Notes: generated from the sequence alone by a model not told the origin. 64,000 nucleotides of DNA from Echinostoma caproni (GCA_900618425.1 UZAN01039526.1:62001-126000), one strand, 5' to 3'. Positions 24,946 through 39,365 are shown, counted from the first letter of the stretch. Translations and numbers: made by a program.

Positions 24946-27900
24946 TAAGTTTCATTCAACACAGTCTGTCATTAATGAACAAAGCGTAATATATTGTTTT
25001 TCCTTACCCCCAAAACCAATCAAAAACCGTATGAATTTTGCATGGATATCTCACAGTCCATTCCATGCTAGGACCCCGTTCTCCGGGAAGTTAACCGGTT
25101 TGTATAACCGAATGTACCGTTCATATTTGGTGTACCATTGTTGAAGATGTGCTCAATGTACACCAACATGGTAAAGGACAAAGAAATACGGTTACAAACA
25201 ACAGTCATTAAATCTTTGAAACGCACGCACTGAATGACTCGTAGCAAGTTTTGATCGATTGGTCAAAATGAAAAGCTCTTCAAGAATAGTTCCGGGAAAA
25301 TGCTCTGTGTCCTTACACTTTTATCAACAAAACAGATTATCTGGATAAACTGGTTTCAATTTATCGTTTTAATGAGCAACATTCACCTGGAGACGACATG
25401 AAACATGGAATGTCCTCAAAGTCGCTGTTCTGAGCTTGTACAACACAACTAGTGAATAACTTAGAGGTCAACTTTTTTCAGCCTACCTCTGCATCAATCG
25501 CTAACTAGTGACGAGATACGTAATGCATCAGTCCCTTGAAATGCTTATCATTACTGGATTATTTTAAAATAAAATCCTGTTTTTCATAATTTTTATTGTC
25601 ACCAAGCCTCAAACAATGTGATATCACACAGGTTAAAAATAACTGGCAGCATCACTAAACTAGCCTATTGCTAAGGTTTCCTTTCAATCGAAAATTCATT
25701 GATGATATTGGTACGTGATAGTCATTCCAATCCATGTGTGCTATTAAATTCTCCTAACTAAGTTAATAATCGAGAAAAAATCATTTATTGTTCGTCACGC
25801 AAGCGATGAATGTTTGTCCTTAGTTTCGCAACATCGCCTGACTGTATGATGTTTTTTGAACACGTACTTCCAGCTGTTTGTTGATAAATATCGAATAAGG
25901 ACTGGTTTACCATCCTCTATTCTAATCGATTAGTCATCAAACGACTGTCAGTGAAGATAGTGACCTACATTCTGTATGTTCCTTACTGCGCAATGGCTAA
26001 ATCCAAATAGACTGTAATTTGGCAAACAATTTTGAAAGAGAATCAGAAGTGACTTCATCACAAACTTTACCGAATTTTTGGTTTTTAAAAGAAGAGTTTG
26101 ACACAGGACAAAACTTTGCTTATAAAATGTATGTATGTACTTTGTTCAATAGTTCTATCATCTGATTAAACATTCAGTAAACTGAAGTAGTTCATTTTCA
26201 GTACCACGTGCCAGACCTTCATAGACATTAATCATTATTTAACGAAGTTATAAACATTTAGTACCATGAGTAAACTTGAAAGTAAGAGCTGATAAATCGA
26301 CAAAATTAGAAGCTTACGTACAAAAAATCTACGATGTGATACACGAAATGAAACCGACATCTTTTGAATAAATTAATTGATTTTCTCAGTTATTTAAGAG
26401 GTTTTTTTGTTGGTGTTATTTCAAAAGCCGCCATGTTCGATGGGACTGGGAACCCTTCATAAGCACCACTCATTCTGCTCTACAGTGTTGAGCACATCAC
26501 GTTTGGTCCTGAATCAATCTAAATGCTCTATTGCGAAGTGAAGTGATCGACAAGTCGAATTTTACCTAAAGAATTTTAGCATCGGTTTTTGTGTTGATGA
26601 CGACTTTTTGCTCACTCAATGTTTGCCAAGACCCTCATATTGAAGAATGTTTTATTCGCATATAGATAAGTGCATCAAAACCAGTAAACCTTGTAATCTA
26701 AAGGTATACGGTACACTGAACAACCTATCTGCACTCAACAATACTTGCTTAAATATTGAGGTTGTAAGTTGGGGCCTGTTTAATCGGAAAGTTATTCAGT
26801 TTGGACGTTCGTGGGGGAAAAGAGTATTGAAAACGTGACAAACGACAACAGTCATCTGGATGGGGACTGATGAAGATAAGGAGCAACTGTCGAGCAAAGA
26901 CAAATTAGTAGCCCTAAACTAGGGATAAAAAAGCCGATGTTCGTCAATCATTGGCTGCAAATCACATGCCAAGTAGGGTCGCCACTGAGGGAAAGGGCCT
27001 CACGTTGAACAAATTCAGCAATAGATGGAGAGGTAGACAAAGCTCAGCCTCACTCCTGACTGCGATAACCATGAGTAGAGCAAATGGAACACGATTAACC
27101 GTTTCTATGCTAGTATTCCCTTTTTCTGGATCTTTTTTATCATTATTCTCTTCTCCGCGTTTTACTTATATCCAAATGACTTTGGAACTGATTCAACAAT
27201 CCAGTTTATTCTACCTCAATCCACGTAATTATGTAAATGTCCACATATGGTGTTCTTTTTATGACGTTCCGACCTACTTAATATGAGTAGACACTTGATT
27301 GAGGGCCGATTTCAATTACACTCATGTTCTGTTACTTCTTTTATCCAGATAGATCAAAGCGAAAGGATGTTTCCGATATCACAGTTAAATCAGTACACAT
27401 ATCTGCCACACGCGGTAGAAAGGCTTGAATATGTCTAGTGGCATCACATGGTCTTCTCTGGGATTATCAAGTAGGGGGATATATAAGATTCATGAGGACA
27501 CCAGATTTATACAAATACAATGTAAGATGAGAAGTATTGAACAGTTGAAGGTGCGCGGTTTACGCAGTAAGAAACGTTCGGTCTCGCACAAAAGAACCTT
27601 ACATAGTAAGTGAACTAAATTGAAATTCTATAAAATACCCAGGGGTTCAGTTCAAGGCATGATCGAGTGTGCTTTGTGATTGAGTAGAGCAGAGCGGTAG
27701 AGACGTTTATAACCATGACTTCCGGCGATAAAACAATTTTTGTACATGTAAAGCAATACAACAACTTTTCGCAGTATATGTTGGATGGAAATCTAGATAG
27801 AAGAAAATTACAATGTGAATTTACGTCTCATAAAAATGGATTCATTCTTAAGTGTTCTAACAAATATTGTCTTCAAAAAGGTTCAACGATCTTGCTTTTG

Positions 27901-28154
27901 AAAAGCGAAACGATGCGTTTTGATCGGATTTGAACAGAGAACAACACAATAAGCAGATCTACAGTAAAATCGATAAGCTTCTATTGCTGATAATGATTAT
28001 TATAAAACGACCTTGATGAAATATTTCGAAATTTTCGGTACAATTTGTGAGGAACGGAACCCAGGTAATATAAAATAAATACAGATTGTCAAGTATTAAT
28101 TTTCATGCACTTGGCAACCTGTCATTCTGTATGGGATTGAGTGGTGTTTGTATC
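24946..28154. other. No gene recognised, apart from a small frame at 27.7 kb
   Basis: No transposon domain or RNA gene seen. Frames such as 26951-27286 are not supported as genes. The small frame at 27715-27933 is listed separately. Confidence 0.45.
27715..27933 (+). CDS. Small ORF of unknown function, possible zinc-ribbon remnant
   Basis: A 72-codon frame starts at an ATG in a good context (AACCATGA). A TATAAAAT sequence lies about 85 nt upstream. The product has a Cys pattern CEFTSHKNGFILKCSNKYC in its middle. This faintly recalls the N-terminal zinc ribbon of Merlin/ISXO2-type transposases (DGY-x-W-x-C-x-x-x-x-C), but no transposase catalytic domain follows and the frame stops soon after. 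It could equally be chance. No splice sites or neighbours support it. Confidence 0.2.
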   Translation: MTSGDKTIFVHVKQYNNFSQYMLDGNLDRRKLQCEFTSHKNGFILKCSNKYCLQKGSTILLLKSETMRFDRI

Positions 28155-30660
28155 TCACTGCTCTTCGATTGGTTGCGCTACGCTACTTCCCTCTCGGACG
28201 TATTTTATTTTTCGTGAATTCTACATAAGGGACCGATAGAAAGATCCATTCACTATCTTACTTAATGAGGTTGAAGCATGATTTGCACAATACTGTCTTT
28301 TACGTCATCCTTGGCTCATTTTCGGATTCCTACTCCTATGAAGAAACGCAAGCGCGGCGGCTGGCATGCAGCACTTAGTCGCACACCCCTATGGAAATTG
28401 ACTGTGCTCTCATTGATCAGCATGAACATCAGGCCGCTTTGCGTAAAGATGGTGGATCTGAAGTGTACCCTCGATTCACGCATTCACCACAACACGTGCC
28501 TTGTTTGTTTTCAAAAATCCTGACTTGACCAGTGTCGACGACTCATTAGTTAGAACCGATCGTTTCAAAAGCTTCCGTAAGAAGAGAAAGCACCGTAAGA
28601 GAAAAAACAAGAGGTGGAGTGATCACGTACACAAACTCAACTTGGAGCTGCAAGTCTGAAGTTCTTTTGATTATTCCGCCGATGGCATCGACTGCTGAGC
28701 TATTCAATGTTCCCGGAAAGCACCAGTCGCACACATTGAATGAAAACGCAGTTGAGCGAACAAGCTTATATTCGGTGACTCATCAACTGGCTAGGTTTAT
28801 TTAATTGTAATCAAATGTTCCCCTAGCTTTTGCCATATACAAGGACAAGCGTTATCAATTTATACATAGATACCTTTCGTACCCAGCCCCACATTTTTTG
28901 CTTCTTTGACACATTTATACTGTCGTCCGTTCCCTTGATAATCTCCACATTATTGTTCTTGAATTTAACCACGCATCCACTTAACTCATAACCTTCTTTA
29001 GCTTAACTGCAATGCTTATCCCCCACGAAAGGTGATTCATTTTTAGACAAGGTAATTACTAATCACTCTGAATATTTTGCCCCAAAACTCACAGCACCTG
29101 TTTCCACTAGTGATCACGCCTTCATTATCACAAGACCCGTAGTGCACTCCTGTTCAATTCCAAGTACACTCACAAGAACCAACCAAACCACTATTCCTAT
29201 ACGTAATCTATACCCAAGAAACACTCTAATTTTTAAGCGTTCCATGGGTGTAAATTCTTCGTGGTCCTCTTCTTAGCCCACTATACGCAATGCAATTAAC
29301 GTGTTCACTGAAACATCGTACAAATCTGGAGACTTGGCGGCTGTTAAGCATTACACCAACTAGATCAAAGCTAAAGTAAGACGCCTCGCTCTGTCGTACG
29401 CTTCCCAGCTTCTGCAATGTAACAACAGTAAGCGAATTCGCCAAGGTATCAAATTGCTGTGAGAGACCAAATCCAAAACTCCAGATTGTACAACGGATCT
29501 GGACAGTGTTAATGTAGCATTTATCACCCATCAAGCGATGAGATCACGCCATTTGTTCTGGACGATACCGTTCAAGTAAAGGCCGTCTCGAAAGAGGAAA
29601 CTTTTGAACTCTTTTGTACCATGAAAACCACGTGCAGTGTTGGTCCCGATGGTCTTCCATCTTCGCTTCTGAGATATGGGACCCAGTCTCCCACTTTTGA
29701 ACAATTCCCTGAAAATCTGCTCCATACCAGACTGTTGGAAACAAATGTTTCCATTCCCAAATCCTGTACTCCAAACGTTCTAACCAAACGCTTCCATCCT
29801 ATCGTTTCAACTTATGTTGGACTCAAACTAACAGAACGTGTTGTTTTTACTCGCATCCAGTCCACATTTGATGTCTTGTATGATCCTCTTTAGTTTGATT
29901 ATAAACCAAACAGAGGCATGCTAGATGCAGTTTCCTCTCTTTTACATAAAATTACCAAATCCTTGAATGACTCTGCGAAATCTGTCCGTTGTGTGTTTCT
30001 GAACTACTCATCTACTTTTGATTCTAATTCCCGTTCTCTTCTTCTTTATAAATTGGAGACCTTTGGTTGCCTTAGTTAAAAGCTTGGCTTGCCGATTACT
30101 TCTCCGGAAGAACTCAGTGTACCAGGTTAGGTCGAAAGAAATCCAAATCATAGATGAACAATTCTGAGGTACTCCGAGGTGCAGTGATTTGTCTGCTAGC
30201 GACCCTGCTTTTCTCATCAAATGGGTTGACGATGTAGTTTTATGTCAGGCTATCTCCGATTCTTCTGATCTTTCAAACATTTCTGATAAATTGGAAAATT
30301 TTTAACAAATTTCCGCCACACGGGCTTCTCTCGCAATCGTTCCAAATGTTCCGGATATCCCCTACATTACCATGCTCTTTTTTCCCCTCTGAACCGGTAT
30401 CGGCTGACTCTGAACCAGTATCTCGGGTGTGCTGTATTAAATACCTGGGGTTTTTATTGAAACTAATCTTCACTGGACCTCTCACGTTCAGCATATCGTC
30501 TGTAGGCTTCGACGACTTTCTTTGTATATCCGTAAATTCTGTCAGTGTCGGATTAACCAATCGATTATCTCCAAATTCGTGTATCCGTGTGTTTCCCCCT
30601 TTACTTTATAGCTCACCTGTTATTTTCCCCAGTCTCTTCAAGAAAGGTTTCAACTGATAA
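28155..30660 (+). mobile_element. CR1/Rex1-like non-LTR retrotransposon, copy B
   Basis: The 5' part shares TCGATTGG-TGCGCTACG (about 28164) with the start of copy D. The endonuclease is seen as MNIRPLCVKM and the CLVCFQKS block (28278-28523), RGGVITYTNSTW (about 28610), then LDKVITNHSEYFAPKLTAP and STSDHAF (29050-29130), the catalytic S-D-H. The linker and RT start lie in the identical block 29261-30039. In the palm region about 30220 the box reads KWVDDVVLCQA: Y and A are changed but both aspartates are kept. Thumb homology continues to about 30650, and the C-terminus is missing. Numerous stops and frameshifts make it dead. Confidence 0.8.
29261..30039 (+). repeat. 779-bp block identical to 14053-14831 (copy in element B)
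   Basis: Second member of the exact duplicate. On its left side the reading frame of the element runs on naturally from the preceding endonuclease end (NTLIFKRSMGVNSSW into WSSS). On its right side it continues with LLLYKLETFGC. This locus therefore looks like the original arrangement and copy A like the derived one. Confidence 0.9.
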
Positions 30661-33600
30661 TACGTGGACTGTTGATAACGTGCCGAGTCTCTGTCGTTGC
30701 ATCGGGGTGCATAAGGTGCAGTAACGAGCCCAATAGCGCTTGTGTCAACTAACTTAAGTTCTCCTGTGGATAGGTTATCTGTATTCCGTTCTGTCTGTCG
30801 AGTGCTTCCCCACCCCTTCACAGCGCTTCGGTTCCTCTACGAATAATTTCGGAGGCGATGACCATTCACTTATACACATCTGGTCTATATTTGCAGGCAT
30901 TTTTTCTGGCACACTGTAAACGCCTCGGCATTAAACCGATCACTCGAACGGTATCTCTCGCCGAATAATCAATGTGATGTAAATGACCTGGGCACAGTAC
31001 TCGCAGTATCCACAACCATTTCTGCATTACCACTTTTGATTAGACACTTTTGAAATTTGACTACATGAAGGAGGAACCTCAGAACTTACTTAACCCCTTG
31101 TGACGTGTATACGCTTAAGAATATATCGTTGAAGACAATTGTTCACCTTCCCGACTATGTTCTCATAAAAGGTTTTACTTGTTGCATTTTGGTGCACCTG
31201 TTTTTGTGTGAATGAAATTAGCATTTATGCTGTTCTACCGCCTAATGGGATAAAAGATATGAATCACGAGTGACACCATGCGCCACATTGACCTGATAAT
31301 TCAGGTCGTAAAAGCTTTATCTTAATAACACCAACGTTCACTTCAGTCATCACCGTTCCCATGCCCCAAGTGAACACAAACAAATTCCCTTTGAACCATC
31401 ACATGATTTGTAGGACGCAGACCAGATAACGTTCGGGACTAAATCATCCTAATTCATTTGGTCGTGGGACAACATCATGCCTGATTCCACTTCACAAACA
31501 AACGCGTCCATATTCGCGCACACCGATGAGATAGCCATGACTATTCTCTACCTCATCAATCTTATCGGCATGATTGAAAACTTCGAAACATGCGAACGCC
31601 GTCACCAGTTTGCCCAATTTAAAATGCAGTGCTTTTTGAGTAATGAACGAACTGCCAGCATCCAGTGAGACCCACACTGAAACAATGACTATATACAGAC
31701 TCAGGTGTCTGGGAATTGCAGTAGATTATACAAGAATAATTGTTTAGCACAACGTAATCCATATGTGGTTTTGGACTGAATTGCAAAACACGATTGGATG
31801 GTTTCGATCGATCGCTGCACAATCTCTTTATTTTAACTTTAGCCCTGATATCATCATGGGAGTTTAAGCACAATAATCTGATCTTACTCTAGGTGAGGTC
31901 GGTGGTTCACGAATTTTTACCCCTGCCAAAAATTTTCTAAACCCTGCCGACATTGGTATGAATCCAACTTGATACTCTAAATTGGTATAAATTGTCTGAG
32001 ATTCGCAGAAATCTGTCCCTTTAAAAACAATCGTCTAGTGTATTCCAGGAAGCATTAAATATGATAAATTTGATGGTGGTTGACAATCTAACAAAGGTCG
32101 ACTTCTAACAATGACCTTGCTTTCAACATAAAATTTCAAAATCTTGATTCAGGAACCGCTCTTCTTTGTTAAATGTTTGAGTAGAACTCAACTTACACGA
32201 AGTCTATGGGTTAACATTTTTCGAACCGTAACTTTTGACGAAATTTGATTGTTGTTATTACTACGAATAAAACTAAATCAAGGTATTGATGGCAAACTTC
32301 CAAGCCTCCAAGGGAGGAGCTTTCTCCAAGTTGCAGTCGAATATAAAATGTTTACAAGACTATAATGTGTTTGTGGTTAACTCATCAATAGTAGCGACTA
32401 AGAAAAGCTGAAGTCATGAACAAGACATCCAATTTTTCACGGAGAGATTCATTTCTTTTATGCATCTTCCAGTGGTTTACATGGTACTATAATGCGACAC
32501 GTGATGAAGAATTTGTTTGACTTAATCAGTACCAGGACAGGTTTTATTCAAACATCTATCAAATATTCTCATATTGATTAAATTTTTGGTGATTTTAATC
32601 AACGAGCAACATTTCTACGCTCATTGAGCATCTATGGGAACGAAAATATTTAATACTGTATCATTGTTATCACGCGCTGTCGAGTCCAATTAACAGCTGC
32701 ACAATTTAAACGTTTCCATTCTCTTTCTGCTTTCTACGGGGGAAAATCAAACAGAAAACATTATTAACATCATTTATCTTTTAAGATAACTATTGTGTTA
32801 TTAGTAGACAGACAGATTTCTGTTTTATGCATCACATATTTCAATACTCATTCGATAAAGGTGAGTTGTTTCCAATGTATGGCAGAAATGTGATATTCTG
32901 ATCAAATTCGTCTCAGATTTTGTGTTGAATGCAAAGTTTGGTCGTTCCTCCCTATTCTTTTCTTTTCTGAAGAACTCTAAATTAAAAGCAATGATACAAG
33001 CTGTGGCAGGCGGTCATAATTACCATGATTCATTGGTAATAATTTGAATAGGTCTTAAATATTTGTGCGAAGATAAACTACATTGGAGTTATAAAACTAA
33101 ACGTATACTTTTTACTCTTTAATTTAACTCAATCATTTAATGTTTTTATTTCCCACAATAAAATTTTTTTGGTTTATCAGCGGGTTATTTTGTTAGTTAT
33201 TAAAAAGCATGGATGTAAAGCCGGATTTTTATGTAACTTGGTAAGTTTGGAGCTGTCACAACGGCTAATCCGTTCACGGGTGTTCAGAGAGAACTGATTT
33301 ACGGTGCTTTCCTGGCTCAGTTCATGCTAAAGCGCAACCGTTAACGTCGTTTGTGTTCACCTGATCCCTCTACCAAAATATGCAATTGTTCTCGTTCTCT
33401 CTATCCAAATCTTTACGAAAGTGTGCAAATTGTAGCCAAATAAGTAAAATCTGTGTACCGTGCACACCATATAAACTTGCTTTTCTCTCTAAATTTTGTT
33501 TCATGAAAAGCTGAAATCGCCTTTTTATTTCATCCGTGTTCACTAGTGAACTAGTGCTTCGAGGTATGTTGTTGAGTGCCCCAACTGGACCGCACCGGAC

Positions 33601-34186
33601 AACGGAGCATCNCGATCATTCAAGCATAAAACCGCTGCCTTGAGGATAAGATTTACCAATGACTACAGAATAATGGTGTTTTATAATCTTATTAAGTTCA
33701 TTTTTCTTGAATAAAATAGTACTAAAAACTTCTCTCCACTTTTCATCACGTGATTCTCATGCAATTGCGTGACTGTAGCTTATCAATGGGTTAATGAATT
33801 TCAATATGTTTTTTTAAGCTACCGGCAGTTCACGTGTTCCCTTTCACCTGGATTGTTCTCAGAAGCCACAGTAAATTAAATTCGCAAACATCTCCAAAAA
33901 GGCTAACAATTCAACTGATTGTAAACCGGTTTCTTACCCTTCCCACAAATTGACATGATCACTGATTCTCGTCAACTTACACTTTCATGTGTATTATTTC
34001 TCATCCGTCCAATAACTGATTTCTCATATCGATAATTTCCACTTCTTTTGTAATTCACAATCGTACCATCAATACTTTTTACTCTTTTTACTATCTTACC
34101 TCTTATCGGTAATCAAAAATCGCAAAATATCAACAGTAGAAGAAAATAGCAGTGGTGAAAAAGCTTCGTCATAGTGTTTCATCTGC
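30661..34186. other. No gene recognised
   Basis: No supported feature beyond the end of copy B. One ambiguous base lies at 33612. Frames of about 60-84 codons near 31.5-31.9 kb carry no recognisable domain. Confidence 0.45.
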
Positions 34187-34606
34187 AGACTAATGCATCA
34201 CAATTCATGTCAGAATGTTTAATGGGATGAGAGAAACCATGATACGATGGGAAGAATAATAATCAACATTTCAGTTCCATGACCGGATGTTGCTCACGTT
34301 TCGATCGTCACACATACATATTGGTCTGGGTTAACAGGGGCGAATGGATGGGGGAAACTGTCATGTGTGCTGTTGATCATGAAAAACTACTGGGATGACC
34401 ATCCGATCCTCTATGGCCAACACCACACACGACACAGTCACCCCTCCCCTCTCTCCCACTCGCCCCTGATTACCTTAACCAATGTGTGATGATCAAAATG
34501 CGAGCAATATCCGGTCATGGAAGCGAATGTTGATTATTATTCCCATTTTGTCGTGATTTCTCCCATCCCACTAAACATTTTTATCTGAATTGTGATGCAT
34601 AGATCT
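34187..34606. repeat. Large imperfect palindrome (about 190-bp arms)
   Basis: The left arm 34187-34380 and right arm 34413-34606 are diverged reverse complements around a spacer of about 32 nt. Matching landmarks, outside to inside: ATGCATCACAATTC; GAATAATAATCAACATT; CCATGACCGGAT-TTGCTC; AGGGGCGA; and GTGTG-TGTTG. I judge about three quarters of positions to match. The structure looks like a MITE or foldback element, or an old hairpin-RNA locus. No coding frame lies inside. Confidence 0.75.
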
Positions 34607-37600
34607 GTAAATGAATCATATCGATCGAGCATCTTGGATATTGTGTTTTTCGTACGATGCGTAATGTTGGTATCTTTAGACAATTTGAAATATCAATCGA
34701 AATCATCTCAAATTGACATAAATTTACGTGAATTTGTCAAATCTGTTGCGATCATTCAGAATAAACTGTCCTACATACGGGAATGCGCAGTCTCTGCTTA
34801 GTACTCTTCTGCCTGCCAGAACATTTTAACAGAACGAATCTCTGTATCCTAATCGAAGTAAACTTTAGAGATCATCAGAATCTGCACTAGCACGGTAAAT
34901 CTGGTTAAGCCGCCGTTTAGTTGCCATACGATCACCACGGATTCCATGCAAAGTTTGTCATGAGTAAATCTTCATCTCATCCAATCACATAGGCTCCTTA
35001 GATAATCGGTCAGAGGAAAGTTGTACGAGAAGCATCATTAACGTATAATGTTTGTTCATGGGTGCCAGAAATACTGTTTTATGGCTTGACTACATGGAGG
35101 ATTCATTTTAAAAGAGTTTTCTATTGGACCGAGATTGCATTATTTCTACTCAACGACTTTCTCCAACGTGATAGATATCTACTCTAAAATAACGACCAAA
35201 TTGCATGTACCTTTCCCCAGTCATCCTTCGTAATCTCTTGATTTGTCATCTCTTCCCCTTTCTTACTGGACGTGAAATGCCTGAGTTGACCCAGTGGGTC
35301 TATCCACGGTCCCACTGTGTTCCCTCACCAATGACCCGTATCACCTTCGTCCTTATTTGCTCACACCCACCACTCCGCACTCCAATTACTCGTAACCCGT
35401 TCGGCATCCACCGATCCACCGATCGACACACACATGCACGCCCACACAAGATCACGTCATGTGATTTTGACTCCGTGCAATCAATTGGACCTTTGTGCAC
35501 ATGCGCTTGCCACCGAAGACATTCTGACCGTTGGCTTTTACTAAACTGCACTCACCCGTAGTCGTTAAGCTGAACGCTTTGACAGCCTTTGTAGGCTCAT
35601 TTCGGCGCTCTATCAAGTAGTTGTGCCTTGACAGTGCTTTGAACAACTACCCCCCAAGTTGCCTCACGATTCGAGGTTTATGCTTATTTTGCATTACCCC
35701 TTCGTTGCCTGTCTTCTATTGACTTCGGGATTTGCGCGTCACTCGATCATTAGAGTGGATTTTCAGTGTCCAATGCATATCACGGAATCTTCTCCAGAGA
35801 TTTTACATCAAGTTTAAATGAACTCTCAGATGCACATACTGTAGCAAAACAGAGAACCTGGCCACTTTGAAGGGTTACAAGCAAGGGATTCTTAATCTTT
35901 TGTTTTTCAGTCTTGCGTTTTACGCTGTAATTATCGAATTCGCTCAGCGGTAGTTGGTGGAGAGTTACATCAAATTAGAACACTTTATGCTAATCAACAG
36001 AGAGTACTGAATAGTCGTTGGTTCCTTGTCAGGACTGGTCAGTAGCGAGTAATTTTCTAGCTCCAGGTGCGTGTAGGTTTTATTTAAGACCCAAACATTG
36101 AACGCCACAAATATTATCTGGTGGTTTTAAAAATTTAATGCTCCAACCCAAATATAATACTCTAGAGTCATATCATAGATCCAAACAGACCGCTATCCGG
36201 CTGCACCGAATCCCGTGTGGGTAACTGGGCCTGAATGTTAGGACATAGTTTCTTCTCAAAGCTGCTGAGAGTATTTGAAATCACTCCAGAAGTTGTAATT
36301 CACTAGTTCCGTACGAATATTCCCCTTGTTGAGAAACGCGAAGAACGCTTGGAACACTTTGTCGATCTTAACGAATCATCGTTACACCTCGTCCGAACGC
36401 ATTTGAAAGCAAAGCAATGACAGAGAAATGCAAGTATTCCCTCATACAAAGATCACAAGGCTTTCATGTGATGACTCCCTTCCTGCTCCCCCTGCTCACC
36501 ACATTAGTTTAAGAAAACAGAGGTGAAGATAAATGATGATACGTTCTTATTTCAAATTAGAACTCTGTAAATAAGATGTTTTGAGGAACATCAACAAACA
36601 TTCTCTTTCACAAACACTAACTTGTAAAAAGTATATTTTTATTTTGCAACACATTTGGCTGATGCAAGATTTTTTATCGCATCAAAAATGATCATGTACA
36701 TAGTGAATAGTTCCCTGAAGGACAAGAGGTTTACTTCCATCGCATCTGAATTCTGACAGAACAAAAACTAAAAATGTTTAAAGTTGCATTTGCGAATGAC
36801 ATTATTTTGCAATGTGCGATGAATGTCACGCGAACAATGGGCTTTGATATCTTGCGCATAATATGCATTGAAGTCTCTAGAGCTAGTTTCTAATTTCCTA
36901 ATTAATCCATATGGTTCTCCAACATTATGTGGTCTCGAAATTATTCCGGTTTGAATGACACGTGAACAAATGCCACAGCAGAGTTGTGGCACAGTAGACA
37001 AAAATCTAGAACAGTTTAATCAGCCTCCACGGTTCGAAACGTTTTATTTTCACTTGGTCCCTGAACTCGGCAGTTTCTTTACCTATGTATCAGCAACAAC
37101 AATGGGGGCATCGTCAGTGCCTGCTTGAGAGAATACCACAAATTTTTATTCCTGTCCGCTTTAAAACGATTTTTCTCATTGGTATCGTCATTCAAGATAT
37201 AAGGGATAAAATCGTTTAGAAAGAACACAAAATACTAAAATAACTCGTGTGATGATAAATCCAAAAATATTTACTTGCATGCGGTTTACATATGATGTCT
37301 GAGTTAAAGCTTAACATGCATTCACTTTTTGTTTAAAAAACAAACTCAACGTTGGATAATTCTTAATATTTCAGAAAACCAAAAAGCAGAGTAATAACCC
37401 AAGCACCGTTCATCTCACTGCAAAACGTACGACATATGACTTTTTGACAAACACTTTAATAAGCATACGTTATTAATGATTGATAAATTAACTGAACTGG
37501 TAGTGTGTCATCATCAGCTTGAGTACGGGAAGGAAACGTGGAGGTGAAGTGGTCAACCATAATTTGTCGCACAAAAAGCGAATAGGGAAAGATTAATATT

Positions 37601-39302
37601 TTGTTTATGGACATATTGAGAAATTTCCAACAGTTGACTCTGATATGTTATTTTCCATCACTCAATTTGCGCGAAAGAGGAATTCAGCGTTAAATAAGAT
37701 TTTAAATTTGGTCCTTCTTGATTGACAACCGCTCTGGAAACACGCATGAACGAAACATAAGCATTCAGCCGCGACATGGTGCTTGCGACAGTTTAGAAGT
37801 GATTAGAACATAAACCTGATAGAATCCTGCCGAAATGTTACTATCTTTTTCATTTTAGTTCTCAACGGACGTATATCCGGCATTTGTCGCTCTGGCAAAA
37901 CAACAATTCACCACTTTCATTAAACTTGCAGATTTATGGCATTCTACTTTATGTAAGCATACACACCAAAGAAGCTGAGCATTAAGAATCTGTAGTGTAA
38001 TACGAATCCTCATCTACTCAGTTGTTATTGATAACACAGAGAGCCGAATTAATGACAGGCACAATTCCGTGGACATGGAAAGGAAGGTTCAAAGAGTGCA
38101 CAGGTCTTCGAGAACCGGAAAACGACAAAATGACAGATGAATTCATTTCGCTGATCAGCAGGATTTTCTGGTAAATTCATCAGCACACATCATCGCGAAG
38201 GGAAATGAGACAAAGTGTTTTATCTCATTCGCTTCCTTTATCCTCCATCGATCGAAGTTTGCCATCAGCTGTTATAAGTTTAATAATCCAGAATACTCAA
38301 TTAAGTGCTGCGGATAAAATATCAAATAATGCAAAGTATGTTGTGAGATAATCAAATTCTCAGCCAATGTAACTGAACGTGCTGGTTTTCAATTTCTAAA
38401 AATGTACGTACCCCAAAATACATGTTGGATGATTGTGCAGAAAAACAGTTATGAATCAATGGAGGTATCAAGAAATTCCATTGATTTGACCATTTGAATC
38501 TGAATAATAACAGAGTAAATGTTTGGGGCATGACACTATTAAATCTCCCAAGGTCGCTATTCACAGTCTTATAGTTCATCATCATAAGAACTATCTAAAT
38601 ACATTGGTTCTTGCCTTTTTACTTTCATCGATATACTCAAAGACAATTTTAAATATAATCAAAAATAAGCTGGTAAAGTTTGTTGGTTACAAAGTCGAAA
38701 AAAGTGTATTTATATAAAAATGAACTTTGAAGTAATGCTTCCAATTAGATATTGAAACTCTTTCACAAAAAGCACTGTGCTGATCATAATCGGTGAGTGG
38801 TTTTATTCAATCTTGTTTGTGTATGTTCTCCGAAATCCTTTTTTGGACTTCTTGAACTTTGAACTTGCCTAGTAAGTAGAAAATATAACCTTAGCCGTAT
38901 TACAAAAGTTGGATATTTTTATGTGATTTTAGAAGAAAATATTGATCACTCACCTGGCCCGCTTTTTAGGCTGTATTCAATATTTCTGCGTGAAGTTTGA
39001 CAAAAGACCCATTTCAAATATTAATCACATAATCCTTATCGATCTGTCTCGTTGCTCTTTCAGCCTGCACAAGCACTATGATTTTACATTGAAAAGAGAT
39101 CATAGGTTTTCACTAATGTGGAAAATATTCAAATCAGATCGAGCCTAGTTTCTAAATTTAATATTTTTGGTGGAAGGTGCACAATTTTCAAAATATTTCG
39201 ATTTAATTTATTTGGAACTCGAAAATTTACAATTCAGTAGAGCACGCACGGAAGTCTAAATGGAAGTTAAACGTTGACAGTTAGGCAATAACATAATGAA
39301 TG
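34607..39302. other. No gene recognised
   Basis: No supported element or exon. The 118-codon frame 35205-35561 lies in a locally C-rich stretch and has no recognisable domain. Confidence 0.45.
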
Positions 39303-39365
39303 GTTGTCGATTAGCTCAGAAGGTTATGCCTAAAGTCCTGGTATGATTCTTTTAAAACCGATCGG
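39303..39365 (+). mobile_element. Possible decayed tRNA-like SINE head
   Basis: TTAGCTCAGAAGG resembles an A box. About 30 nt later, GGTATGATTC resembles a damaged B box. AAGTCCT between them also occurs in SINE C at 12.7 kb. No hammerhead or tail follows. Weak evidence. Confidence 0.25.

Noticed and set aside
26866..26900. CTGATGA at 26.87 kb as another hammerhead
   Set aside because: No GAAA at the required place and no stem II.
28278..28523. 81-codon frame as an independent small gene
   Set aside because: It matches the endonuclease N-terminus of the CR1-like copies and belongs to copy B.
35205..35561. 118-codon + frame rich in Pro, His and Cys
   Set aside because: The composition comes from a local C-rich patch; an 83-codon frame overlaps on the other strand.
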